Source: Anaerolineaceae bacterium (GTDB lineage: Bacteria; Chloroflexota; Anaerolineae; Anaerolineales; Anaerolineaceae). Taken from it: a stretch of 5,540 bases of DNA. Under the pieces are notes generated by a model. The model had not been told where the DNA came from, searched no databases, and saw only the letters and a list, made by a program, of their open reading frames with translations. Position numbers and translations under genes: made by a program. The DNA lies in contig JACZIY010000011.1 of the NCBI GenBank assembly GCA_014860845.1, positions 1 to 5,540 on the forward strand. The letters run 5' to 3'. Shown piece after piece: positions 1 to 5,540 of the stretch (positions are counted from its first letter, which is position 1; each line of letters starts with the position of its first letter).

Positions 1-19
1 GGAAAAAAAAGGAGAAAAA

Positions 20-541
20 ATGGCGAAAAAGGTTTTAATTACCTATTCGAGCCGGACAGGATTTACCCAAGGTGTTGCTGAAATGATTGCAAAAACATTA
101 TCAGGTGATATTTTGGATGTTGATGTTATACCAATGAAGGATGTCAAAAATATAACTGCTTATCAAGCTGTCATTGCGGGTAGTGGAATTCAAGCAGGTG
201 CCTGGTTACCGGAAGCAATGGGTTTTATCCATAAAAATAAGCAGGAGTTGTCAAAAAAACAATTCGCTGCTTTTTTGGTCTGTATGACTCTGGCGATGAA
301 GAATGGAGATAAATTTCGCAGTCATGTTAAGGAATGGATACAGCCAGTAAGAGCACTGGTGCCTACCGTTAGTGAAAATGTCTTTGCTGGCGGGTTAGAT
401 CTCAATAAGATTCCATCTACCGTTGATCGTATGAAGTTCCGTTTGAGTACAATGCTAGGTGTTTGGAAGACAGGAGATCATCGAGATTGGGATGCAATCC
501 AAAGTTGGGCGAAGGAACTAAAAACAATATTCTCAGATTAA
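20..541 (+). CDS. Flavodoxin-domain protein, HemG-like (Flavodoxin_5 type)
   Basis: The 173-residue protein starts with a beta strand and an FMN phosphate-binding loop (VLITYSSRTGFTQ, residues 5-17, matching the flavodoxin S/T-x-T-G-x-T pattern), followed by helix alpha-1. A second strand and glycine loop follow (VIAGSGIQAG, 51-60), then a core strand with a cysteine (AFLVCMTLAM, 84-93). The C-terminal GDHRDWDAIQSWA (152-164) resembles the end of HemG-like proteins (menaquinone-dependent protoporphyrinogen oxidase), and the length is close to HemG's. The expected role is a soluble cytoplasmic FMN electron carrier or oxidase. The specific HemG reaction is an inference, because many Flavodoxin_5 members are uncharacterised and no other heme gene is in view. 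The start is well supported: AGGAG at 10-14 lies 5 nt before the ATG. The gene converges on the PPOX gene, and its promoter lies outside the window. Confidence 0.88.
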   Translation: MAKKVLITYSSRTGFTQGVAEMIAKTLSGDILDVDVIPMKDVKNITAYQAVIAGSGIQAGAWLPEAMGFIHKNKQELSKKQFAAFLVCMTLAMKNGDKFRSHVKEWIQPVRALVPTVSENVFAGGLDLNKIPSTVDRMKFRLSTMLGVWKTGDHRDWDAIQSWAKELKTIFSD

Positions 542-577
542 AAAATATTGAATTATGAGGTTATCCATAGAAATCAA

Positions 578-961
578 TTAATTCTTATAATTAATCCGAA
601 ATGACCCATAACTGCTTTTTCGCATTATCCCCATTAAATCAAATAAACGCTTGGTCAATCCATATTTTTTGGTAACCAATCGGTTTACCTTTTCATTTTC
701 AGATTGCTCAGAGATGATTTCTGCTCGGGCTTCGACCCATTCTCCTAAAAGCCCACCTCTGGCATCACAGGGAACAATGCTTACATGCGCATTGTTACGG
801 ATACGTTTCATCTTGCCTGAAGTAGATTCAGTGCGGACAACCAGTGTATCTCCATCCTGGGCAAACCAGACAGGCGTTTTTACTCCAACCCCATTTTTCC
901 GGAAAGTTTCCACATTGATATATTGGTGTTTTTTAAAAGTTTCCGTTAATTGATCAAGCAT
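578..961 (-). CDS. PPOX-class (probably F420-dependent) oxidoreductase, Rv2061-like
   Basis: This 127-residue protein has the size and pattern of a single-domain split-barrel flavin/F420-binding protein of the pyridoxamine-5'-phosphate-oxidase superfamily. Visible marks are YINVETFRKNGVGVKTPVWF (14-33), where a strand-turn-strand ends in a conserved P-V-W-F. Next comes a basic stretch, GKMKRIRNN (49-57), in the region where relatives contact cofactor phosphates, then VSIVPCDARGGLLGEWVEARAE (60-81). The overall pattern recalls the 'PPOX class F420-dependent, Rv2061 family' group, found mainly in Actinobacteria and Chloroflexota. The substrate is unknown, and F420 rather than FMN is a family-based inference. 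There is no signal peptide or membrane segment, so it is probably a cytoplasmic homodimer. GAGG at 967-970 lies 5 nt before the ATG and supports this start. It lies downstream of the small membrane protein gene on the same strand, but an 86-bp gap with its own candidate promoter suggests independent expression. Confidence 0.88.
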   Translation of the reverse strand: MLDQLTETFKKHQYINVETFRKNGVGVKTPVWFAQDGDTLVVRTESTSGKMKRIRNNAHVSIVPCDARGGLLGEWVEARAEIISEQSENEKVNRLVTKKYGLTKRLFDLMGIMRKSSYGSFRINYKN

Positions 962-981
962 TGTAACCTCGTTTTTTATTC

Positions 982-1010
982 ATTATAAATGGAAGTAGGA
1001 TAACAACCAA
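982..1010 (-). promoter_or_regulatory. Candidate sigma-70-type promoter of the PPOX gene
   Basis: Read on the minus strand, TTGGTT (1010-1005) is followed after 17 nt by a perfect TATAAT (987-982). Transcription would start near 975, leaving a leader of about 14 nt that still contains the GAGG ribosome site. The -10 box and spacing are ideal, while the -35 box matches TTGACA only in its first three bases. No experimental support is available. Confidence 0.45.
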
Positions 1011-1046
1011 CATATGTAAAATATTTGTACAAAGAATATCGTTTTT

Positions 1047-1526
1047 TTACGAATTAGATGCTTTGGATTTATCAATTTGTTTGAACGCGCTCCAAACGGA
1101 TAAAATCAGCATGATGATTGCAAGTGGCAAAATGAGTCGATTGCCGATTGCGCCGGGTGGAGTATGAGCAAAAGTGACAGGTTTCATAAATCCCACCAAT
1201 TGTCGCAATAATATTTCTAAAACTAGCATCAAATACATAAGTGGTATCAGCGCACGATAGCGGAAGACGACAATTAATTGTATGATTGCAAATAATAATT
1301 GCGAACTTCCCCACAGCGCGAAAGCAAATATGATACCATCCGCACCCGAAACAGTTAAATCCATACCGGCTATGCTGCCAGTACCACCATCAGCAGAAAA
1401 TATGTGAATGCAACTACGCACAGTACTAAGAATCGCATAAATGGCGAATACAAAAAATGGAATCTTGCTCCCTTGAATGCTGTTATCAATCGTTTTTGGC
1501 AGTATGATTTCGATGATTTTTTTCAT
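1047..1526 (-). CDS. Small four-helix integral membrane protein, function unknown
   Basis: I do not recognise a named family for this 159-residue protein. It has a short basic N terminus (MKKIIEIILPK) and four hydrophobic segments at about 22-44, 62-88, 91-113 and 130-148. A glycine-rich loop (SADGGTGSIAG, 44-54) separates the first two, and a likely conserved loop (HTPPGAIGNR, 121-130) separates the last two. The tail is short and charged (KQIDKSKASNS). The second and third segments contain polar or charged residues (R89, R91, E104, R108), hinting at a functional or oligomeric core rather than a simple anchor. The start at 1526 is chosen because AAAGGA at 1533-1538 sits 6 nt upstream. An in-frame ATG eight codons earlier (1550) has no ribosome site. 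The gene is divergent from the adaptor gene and upstream of the PPOX gene on the same strand. It could be a DUF-type membrane protein, and I assign no function. Confidence 0.8.
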   Translation of the reverse strand: MKKIIEIILPKTIDNSIQGSKIPFFVFAIYAILSTVRSCIHIFSADGGTGSIAGMDLTVSGADGIIFAFALWGSSQLLFAIIQLIVVFRYRALIPLMYLMLVLEILLRQLVGFMKPVTFAHTPPGAIGNRLILPLAIIMLILSVWSAFKQIDKSKASNS

Positions 1527-1532
1527 TTTCTG

Positions 1533-1538
1533 TCCTTT
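1533..1538 (-). promoter_or_regulatory. Ribosome binding site that fixes the membrane-protein start
   Basis: AAAGGA on the minus strand lies 6 nt before the ATG at 1526. The alternative upstream ATG at 1550 is preceded by ACCCTGAATA, which has no purine-rich site, so the shorter protein is preferred. Confidence 0.6.
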
Positions 1539-1581
1539 GATCCTACACATTATTCAGGGTAATAGATGAAACCAGATCATA

Positions 1582-1590
1582 ATAATATCA
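1582..1590 (-). promoter_or_regulatory. Possible extended -10 promoter for the membrane-protein gene
   Basis: On the minus strand the sequence TGATATTAT fits an extended -10 element (TG-n-TATTAT). No good -35 box stands at 16-18 nt: a TTGAAT at 1613-1608 is 20 nt away, which is too far. The start site would be near 1575, about 49 nt before the chosen ATG. AT-rich sequence makes chance matches common, so the call is weak. Confidence 0.25.
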
Positions 1591-1603
1591 TTCGTTTGAT
1601 ATT
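1584..1603. repeat. Inverted repeat in the divergent intergenic region (operator candidate)
   Basis: AATATCA (1584-1590) and TGATATT (1597-1603) are perfect 7-bp arms separated by TTCGTT. The left arm overlaps the possible extended -10 element of the membrane-protein gene, where a repressor could act. There is no U tract, so it is not a terminator. Arms of this length are expected a few times by chance in a window this size. The rest of the 244-bp gap (1527-1770) is AT-rich, with another small dyad (ATTTTC at 1648-1653, GAAAAT at 1661-1666) and no credible gene. Confidence 0.25.
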
Positions 1604-1698
1604 GTGTATTCAATAGATTAATCAAAAAATTGAACTTCTTACTCTCTATTTTCCAGGAATGAAAATGAATTTTAATGCGATTCCAAAAATATTTTTTC

Positions 1699-1727
1699 TT
1701 GCCTGATTGGTGTGCTTGTGCAATAAT
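1699..1727 (+). promoter_or_regulatory. Candidate sigma-70-type promoter of the adaptor gene
   Basis: TTGCCT (1699-1704; four of six bases match TTGACA) is followed after 17 nt by AATAAT (1722-1727; five of six match TATAAT). Transcription would begin near 1734, giving a leader of about 37 nt before the adaptor ATG at 1771. Position and spacing are good for this divergent gap. Confidence 0.45.
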
Positions 1728-1760
1728 AAAACAACCCTTCAGAAATTTATTAAAAATAAT

Positions 1761-1764
1761 GAGG
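1761..1764 (+). promoter_or_regulatory. Ribosome binding site that fixes the adaptor start
   Basis: GAGG lies 6 nt before the ATG at 1771. It overlaps another in-frame ATG (1759-1761), which has no ribosome site of its own, as does the far upstream in-frame ATG at 1675. Starting at 1771 also places a normal lipoprotein signal peptide at the very N terminus. Confidence 0.65.
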
Positions 1765-1770
1765 TTGTTT

Positions 1771-2724
1771 ATGAAAAAAGTCTTTTTTTTGAAAGTATTC
1801 GTTTTATTAATAACTTTATTAATGAGTTCAATCATGAGTGGTTGTGGAACCATGTTGCAAAATGCAACCCCAACTGAAATATCTGAATTTGTGAGTATTG
1901 ACCCAGTGATCAGTGCTTCAGCAAAACTGGTTCCAGGTAAACAGGCGACCTTAAGTTTTGTGACAGGCGGAGAAGATCTGGAACTTTACTATGAAACAGG
2001 TGATTTTGTTGAACAAGGTCAAGTTTTAGCGAAGATTAATCAAGATGACTTTGAATTTGCAATTGACCAGGCAGAATTTAGTCAAAAACGGGCACAATTG
2101 GCTTTGGATCAATTGAAGGAATTGCCCACCAAGGAGTCAGTTGCTGCCGCCAGGGTGGTTTTATCCAATGCAGAAGCAAATTATGACAGGTTGGATCGGG
2201 CTGGTGCGAATGACATCGATTTAGATGCAGCGCAGGATCAAATTGATAGCGCAAAGTTAAGTTTAGAATCCATTGAAGCAGGGGCAACTGATATCCAATT
2301 AAAGAATGCTCAATTGGAATTGGATTTGGCAAACCTTGCATTGAAACAAGCATTACTGGCGCGAGAAAACGCCGAATTAAAAATGCCATTTGATGGATAT
2401 GTGGTTGATATATATTTGCATGACCAGGAATATGCTCCACCTGCGCAACCAATTTTACTCGTTGCAGATTTATCTGAGATGAAGGTAGAAACTACTGACC
2501 TGAGCGAGGTTGATGTGGTCAGAATAAAGCCTGGCGATTCCGCAATCATCTCATTTGATGCGATCCCGGATCAAACATTCTTGGGTCGGGTAGAGAAAAT
2601 TGCAAACAAAGCCACACCAGGGGCAGCTGTCAATTTTTCTGTCATTATCCAATTGGAAGAAGTCCCATTGAATTTAGGCTGGGGAATGACTGCGTTTGTT
2701 GAGTTTAAGGCCAACGAACCCTAA
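1771..2724 (+). CDS. HlyD/RND-type periplasmic adaptor (membrane fusion) lipoprotein
   Basis: The 317-residue protein begins with a lipoprotein signal (MKKVFFLKVF, a hydrophobic core, then the lipobox M-S-G-C with acceptor Cys25). It should therefore be lipid-anchored on the outer face of the cytoplasmic membrane. Residues about 51-90 form the first half of a biotinyl-lipoyl-like domain (GDFVEQGQVLAKIN, 77-90). Residues about 91-200 are an Ala/Leu/Gln-rich coiled coil made of three related units of about 25 residues. The second lipoyl half follows (LKMPFDGYVVDIYLHD, 203-218, the usual 'aPFdG.V' strand), then a beta-barrel region to the end. These proteins link an ABC or RND pump to outer partners, or gate substrate in MacA-like systems. 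The likely partner is the ATPase/permease pair encoded convergently next door. The substrate is unknown. The start is set by the GAGG site and the signal peptide. Confidence 0.87.
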   Translation: MKKVFFLKVFVLLITLLMSSIMSGCGTMLQNATPTEISEFVSIDPVISASAKLVPGKQATLSFVTGGEDLELYYETGDFVEQGQVLAKINQDDFEFAIDQAEFSQKRAQLALDQLKELPTKESVAAARVVLSNAEANYDRLDRAGANDIDLDAAQDQIDSAKLSLESIEAGATDIQLKNAQLELDLANLALKQALLARENAELKMPFDGYVVDIYLHDQEYAPPAQPILLVADLSEMKVETTDLSEVDVVRIKPGDSAIISFDAIPDQTFLGRVEKIANKATPGAAVNFSVIIQLEEVPLNLGWGMTAFVEFKANEP

Positions 2725-2727
2725 AAT

Positions 2728-5304
2728 CTATTCATAATGAATGGCTTCCAGTGTATTTAATCTAGCAGCTCTTCGGGCTGGAATAAACGCTGCCAGTTGA
2801 GCAATAATGACTGATATAAAAATACCTGTAAGAATTCCCCGCATGGGCACCACAAAGTCCAGTCGATAACCAGACATCGAAGTCATTCCGAATAAAAATA
2901 TTCTGGCAAGCAGAATTCCAAATACGATTCCCAGAACGCCGCCTACCAAGCCCATGAGGGTAGCCTCAGCTAAGATCATTCGGACAACTTGTGACCTGAG
3001 CATGCCAATCGCTCGTAACATACCAATTTCGCGTGTTCGTTCCAATACATTGATGGTCAAGGTATTTATAATTCCCAATGATGCTACCACAACGGCAATA
3101 ATTGCCATCAAGTCAAACATAAGAAAAGCCTGGTCGATTAGTGTAAAAATCCTGTCCCGGATATTGCTATTCGATTCCAGGATTAAACGATATCGTTTCC
3201 CATATAGATCATCAATCCGGTTTTGTACTTCTTCTGGATTGACCTGTGGGTTATATGAGACCAGAAATGTACTGGCATCATTCACTCGGAAATATTTCCG
3301 CATATCACTCCAGGACATATTCGCGACCAACCCCTGATTATAAAAATCAACCACAACAGCTGAAATGGTGAATGGTCGAAATCCTTGCCTGGTTCGTATT
3401 TCAAAGGTATCGCCTACTCCTAATCCATATTTTTCAGATAAAACACTGGATATAAAAACTGAATTTCCATTAACAAGTGATTCGATCGCCTGTTGGGGGT
3501 CAATTTTGGAGTCGCTGAACACAAAATCCGTCACCCTGGAATAGGTCACAGGATCAATCGCCATAATATTGATGGATTCGGTTTTACCATCCGGAAGTTG
3601 AAAATCAACCGGGAGATAGCGAATCGGCGCAACAGCTTCCACACCGTTCACTGATTCGATTCTTCGAGCTATATCTCCCCGTAAAGGGATTGATGAGCCT
3701 ACATATAAATCTCCCCCAATGACTGCCTGTATCCAACTGATCAGATCTGCTGAAAACGAACTGGTCATGCTTTCCACCACCAGGACCATGGCAACCCCAA
3801 CCATTAAAGCTGCGACAGTCAAAGTGGTGCGTTGGCGGACTCGTTGAATGTTGCGGCTGCCTAATACACCACTCGAACCAAATAAAGTCTTCATAATGAA
3901 ACGACTGGATTGTTCCCAAAACCGGATGGTTGCCGGTATTATGAGCGTCGCCCCCGAAAACAAAACAAATACGGTGATACTTCCAAGCGTGAATTTTGGA
4001 TCAGAGGAAAATGGATTCCAAATTAATAAGGCAGAAGCACCAATCAATAAAATAATCCCTGGAATCCATCCTTTTCGGATAATCCACCCTTCTTGAGATT
4101 TTCCCCGAATTCGTAGGGCAGCCATTGGAGAAATTCGTCCGGCTTGGAAAGCTGGTATGGATGCTGCTGCTAAGGTAACGAATAACCCTAAACTAAAACT
4201 GAATAAGACTGCAGAAGGTGGAATCGTAATACTGGCTACGTCCAATCCGATCAAGTTAGACATAAATTGCGCCAGTCCCCTGGACAATAAGATGCCAAAT
4301 CCAATGCCTAAGATTGATCCAACCAAGCCCAGAAAGAGAGCTTCAATTAACATTTGAGTGACGATCTGTTTGCGGGTCATCCCCACCGTACGCAACATTC
4401 CATATTCACGCGTTCGTTCCAAAACTGTCATAGCAAAAGCATTGTAGATGAGAAAAGCGCCGACAAAAAGAGCAATCCCACTCATCATATTCAAACCAAT
4501 TTGATAATTGGCTAACATCGAGGTTTGTCTTTCACCTTGACTGGCAGGAAAAATGACAGAGAATGAAGAGCCCACGCGCGACTGAATCTTGGTTTGTAGA
4601 TCTTCTAAGAATTGTTTCTCTGAATTGGTGGCAATGATATCAACCTGGTCTATTTCTCCTGATCGGTTGAAAGTTCGCTGAGCTGTATCAAGAGAGATAA
4701 CCCCAAAACTTCCATTATTCGATAAACCTGGACCTTCTCTGGAGATTAATCCGACTAATTTTAATTTCTCAATACCATTAGGTGTCAGAAAATCTACCCA
4801 ATTTCCAACTTCAAGATCTTTCTCATCTGCATAGCTTTCTACCAAAACGATTTCGAATAATCTGGTTTCAGAAGATAGGAAACTACCCTGCGTGATGTTG
4901 TAATCACGCGCGAGTAATTCCAAATCAGGATTAATTCCATGCAGCAGGATTCCGCCTGCAGAAGTTCCAAAGAAGGTAATACCTAATTGATCCTGAGTAA
5001 TTTCATCAGCCAGTAAAGTGGTTGCCTTCATGATGGGTAATGCTGATTCAACACCCGGAATACCGGCAACTGTTCGTACGGTTTGTTCAGAAAAACCTTG
5101 TTGATTACTGGATGGAATGACAGATAGATTCACTTTTCCAGATGTGTTTTGAAATAATCTGGTGATGGAGGCTAAGGCTGCGTCGTTGATGATTGAAATC
5201 GCCAGGAGCCCTGCTACGCCTAAAATAATACCAAGCATACTGAAAATTACCCGTAAAGGTCGTGAGAACATGGATCTTAAGGTAATATAGCGTATAAGTA
5301 GCAT
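2728..5304 (-). CDS. ABC transporter permease, two-module FtsX/MacB type, 10 predicted TM helices
   Basis: The 858-residue protein has two FtsX modules in one chain. TM1 is at about 19-39, followed by a MacB-type ectodomain (about 42-268) and TM2-4 (272-293, 319-341, 363-387). A linker pair, TM5-6 (413-430, 441-461), leads to TM7 (495-512), a second ectodomain (515-725) and TM8-10 (728-750, 778-803, 820-842). Each module has the FtsX signature VLERTRE-x-GMLR at the TM2/TM3 or TM8/TM9 junction, the loop that docks on the ATPase. The architecture resembles the fused LolC/LolE-like or YbbP-like permeases of type VII ABC systems, which use mechanotransmission to move lipids, lipoproteins, peptides or drugs outside the membrane. 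The substrate cannot be inferred. The ATPase stop codon lies 9 nt upstream, and the only ribosome-site-like bases (AAAGA, 5311-5315) overlap it, so translation is probably coupled. The 3' end lies 3 bp from the end of the convergent adaptor gene. Confidence 0.93.
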   Translation of the reverse strand: MLLIRYITLRSMFSRPLRVIFSMLGIILGVAGLLAISIINDAALASITRLFQNTSGKVNLSVIPSSNQQGFSEQTVRTVAGIPGVESALPIMKATTLLADEITQDQLGITFFGTSAGGILLHGINPDLELLARDYNITQGSFLSSETRLFEIVLVESYADEKDLEVGNWVDFLTPNGIEKLKLVGLISREGPGLSNNGSFGVISLDTAQRTFNRSGEIDQVDIIATNSEKQFLEDLQTKIQSRVGSSFSVIFPASQGERQTSMLANYQIGLNMMSGIALFVGAFLIYNAFAMTVLERTREYGMLRTVGMTRKQIVTQMLIEALFLGLVGSILGIGFGILLSRGLAQFMSNLIGLDVASITIPPSAVLFSFSLGLFVTLAAASIPAFQAGRISPMAALRIRGKSQEGWIIRKGWIPGIILLIGASALLIWNPFSSDPKFTLGSITVFVLFSGATLIIPATIRFWEQSSRFIMKTLFGSSGVLGSRNIQRVRQRTTLTVAALMVGVAMVLVVESMTSSFSADLISWIQAVIGGDLYVGSSIPLRGDIARRIESVNGVEAVAPIRYLPVDFQLPDGKTESINIMAIDPVTYSRVTDFVFSDSKIDPQQAIESLVNGNSVFISSVLSEKYGLGVGDTFEIRTRQGFRPFTISAVVVDFYNQGLVANMSWSDMRKYFRVNDASTFLVSYNPQVNPEEVQNRIDDLYGKRYRLILESNSNIRDRIFTLIDQAFLMFDLMAIIAVVVASLGIINTLTINVLERTREIGMLRAIGMLRSQVVRMILAEATLMGLVGGVLGIVFGILLARIFLFGMTSMSGYRLDFVVPMRGILTGIFISVIIAQLAAFIPARRAARLNTLEAIHYE
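2905..3045 (-). other. Second copy of the FtsX core repeat in the permease
   Basis: This segment encodes residues 754-800, the coupling loop and following helix of the second FtsX module. It matches residues 294-340 of the same protein (4285-4425) closely: counted over 48 aligned positions, 31 residues are identical, including VLERTRE, GMLR, GLVG and FGILL. It is an internal duplication within the protein rather than a nucleotide repeat of recent origin, since synonymous positions differ. Confidence 0.8.
4285..4425 (-). other. First copy of the FtsX core repeat in the permease
   Basis: This segment encodes residues 294-340, the coupling loop and following helix of the first FtsX module, and pairs with the copy at 2905-3045. 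The two copies show that the permease arose by fusion of two ancestral four-helix FtsX units, with an extra helix pair (TM5-6) between them. Confidence 0.8.
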
Positions 5305-5310
5305 ATTATT

Positions 5311-5315
5311 TCTTT
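5311..5315 (-). promoter_or_regulatory. Weak ribosome site of the permease overlapping the ATPase stop
   Basis: AAAGA on the minus strand lies 6 nt before the permease ATG and shares bases with the ATPase stop codon TAA (5316-5314). The other genes here have GGAG, GAGG or AGGA sites, so this one is poor. Reinitiation by ribosomes finishing the ATPase would be a natural explanation. Confidence 0.4.
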
Positions 5316-5540
5316 ATTGCTCCAGAATTTCCAGAATGTTATTTATTTTTCTTAATCTCGCTTGAAAAGGCAGGTTTTTCTCGAGCAGGATTTCTTTTAA
5401 GATTTTTCCATCCCTGAGAAATACGACCCTATCCGCATAGCAAGCAGCACGAGGATCATGAGTTACTTCAATGATGGATTGGTGTAATTTATCACAGGAA
5501 CGTCTTAATAATTCCATGATCACTTTGCCGGATTTGGTAT
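5314..5540 (-). CDS. ABC transporter ATP-binding protein, LolD/MacB type, C-terminal part only
   Basis: Only the last 74 complete codons are in the window, and the gene runs off the right edge. The frame is open to the edge and reads TKSGK before the first methionine-like codon. With the preceding partial codon ending in AT, this fits the D-loop L-D-T-K-S-G of LolD-family ATPases, so the GTG at 5523 is not the start. Next comes the H-loop (EVTHDPRAA, with the switch histidine) and the family's typical strand ADRVVFLRDGKI. A charged C-terminal tail ends in NNILEILEQ. Walker A, the signature motif and Walker B lie outside the window. The protein would power the permease encoded 9 nt downstream on the same strand. 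LolD/MacB-type identity is secure from the H-loop and the strand after it. Confidence 0.9.
   Translation of the reverse strand, partial: TKSGKVIMELLRRSCDKLHQSIIEVTHDPRAACYADRVVFLRDGKILKEILLEKNLPFQARLRKINNILEILEQ

Noticed and set aside
525..550. Inverted repeat CAATATT / AATATTG across the flavodoxin stop codon, as a possible terminator
   Set aside because: The stem is seven AT-rich pairs with a 12-nt loop and no following T tract, too weak for an intrinsic terminator.
577..595. ATTAATT / AATTAAT dyad at the 3' end of the PPOX gene
   Set aside because: The stem is entirely A-T pairs, lies mostly in coding sequence and lacks a T tract on either strand.
651..953. Plus-strand open frame antisense to the PPOX gene
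   Set aside because: The minus-strand frame shows a conserved protein family, and this one is a Ser/Thr-rich shadow without a domain pattern.
1024..1033. Perfect 10-bp palindrome TTTGTACAAA upstream of the PPOX promoter
   Set aside because: Palindromes of this size are expected several times by chance in 5.5 kb, and nothing else marks it as an operator.
1675..1770. N-terminal extension of the adaptor by 32 residues from an in-frame ATG at 1675
   Set aside because: It would bury the lipoprotein signal inside the protein, lacks a ribosome site and overlaps the candidate promoter.
1554..1853. Minus-strand open frame of 99 codons across the divergent gap and the adaptor 5' end
   Set aside because: Its translation is low-complexity Asn/Lys/Ile/Phe-rich from AT-rich DNA, it has no family pattern and it overlaps the adaptor signal peptide.
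2730..2742. ATTCATAATGAAT near-palindrome at the permease 3' end, as a bidirectional terminator
   Set aside because: It has a 1-nt centre, is AT-only apart from one G-C pair per arm, and is fully explained by the final permease codons.
2728..5304. Naming the pump MacB, a macrolide exporter
   Set aside because: The permease has two FtsX modules and a separate ATPase, unlike MacB, and nothing indicates macrolides as the substrate.

Overview
The window looks like an ordinary stretch of bacterial chromosome, AT-leaning (GC near 40 percent by eye, lower between genes). I see no mobile element, CRISPR array or RNA gene. Three features together suggest the Chloroflexota, possibly Anaerolineae: a short split-barrel flavin/F420-type (PPOX) oxidoreductase, a HlyD-type adaptor lipoprotein with repeated 'AGAxDI' helical units, and a long two-module FtsX permease with its own ATPase. 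This placement comes from recalled family resemblance, not from a search, and is only moderately sure.

Layout, left to right. A HemG-like flavodoxin-domain gene (20-541, plus) faces a PPOX-class oxidoreductase gene (578-961, minus), with 36 bp between their stop codons. Upstream of the PPOX gene on the minus strand is a small four-helix membrane protein of unknown function (1047-1526). An AT-rich divergent region of about 244 bp (1527-1770) separates it from an adaptor (membrane fusion) lipoprotein gene (1771-2724, plus). That gene meets, tail to tail and only 3 bp apart, an 858-residue ABC permease gene (2728-5304, minus). The permease is preceded on the minus strand, after 9 bp, by the 3' end of its ATPase gene (5314 to beyond the window edge).

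How the genes work together. The ATPase and permease form a MacB/LolCDE-type (type VII) ABC transporter operon with probable translational coupling. The adaptor is the kind of protein that partners such transporters, but here it is on the opposite strand in a convergent arrangement, so the two halves of the likely exporter must be transcribed separately and their 3' ends may overlap as antisense RNA. The substrate cannot be read from the sequence. The flavodoxin-like and PPOX-like genes are both flavin/deazaflavin redox proteins, but nothing in the sequence links them to the transporter.

I did not find a clearly new biological system. The items most worth a second look are the split, convergent adaptor/permease arrangement, the triplicated helical repeat in the adaptor, and the unassigned membrane protein that shares a divergent promoter region with the adaptor.
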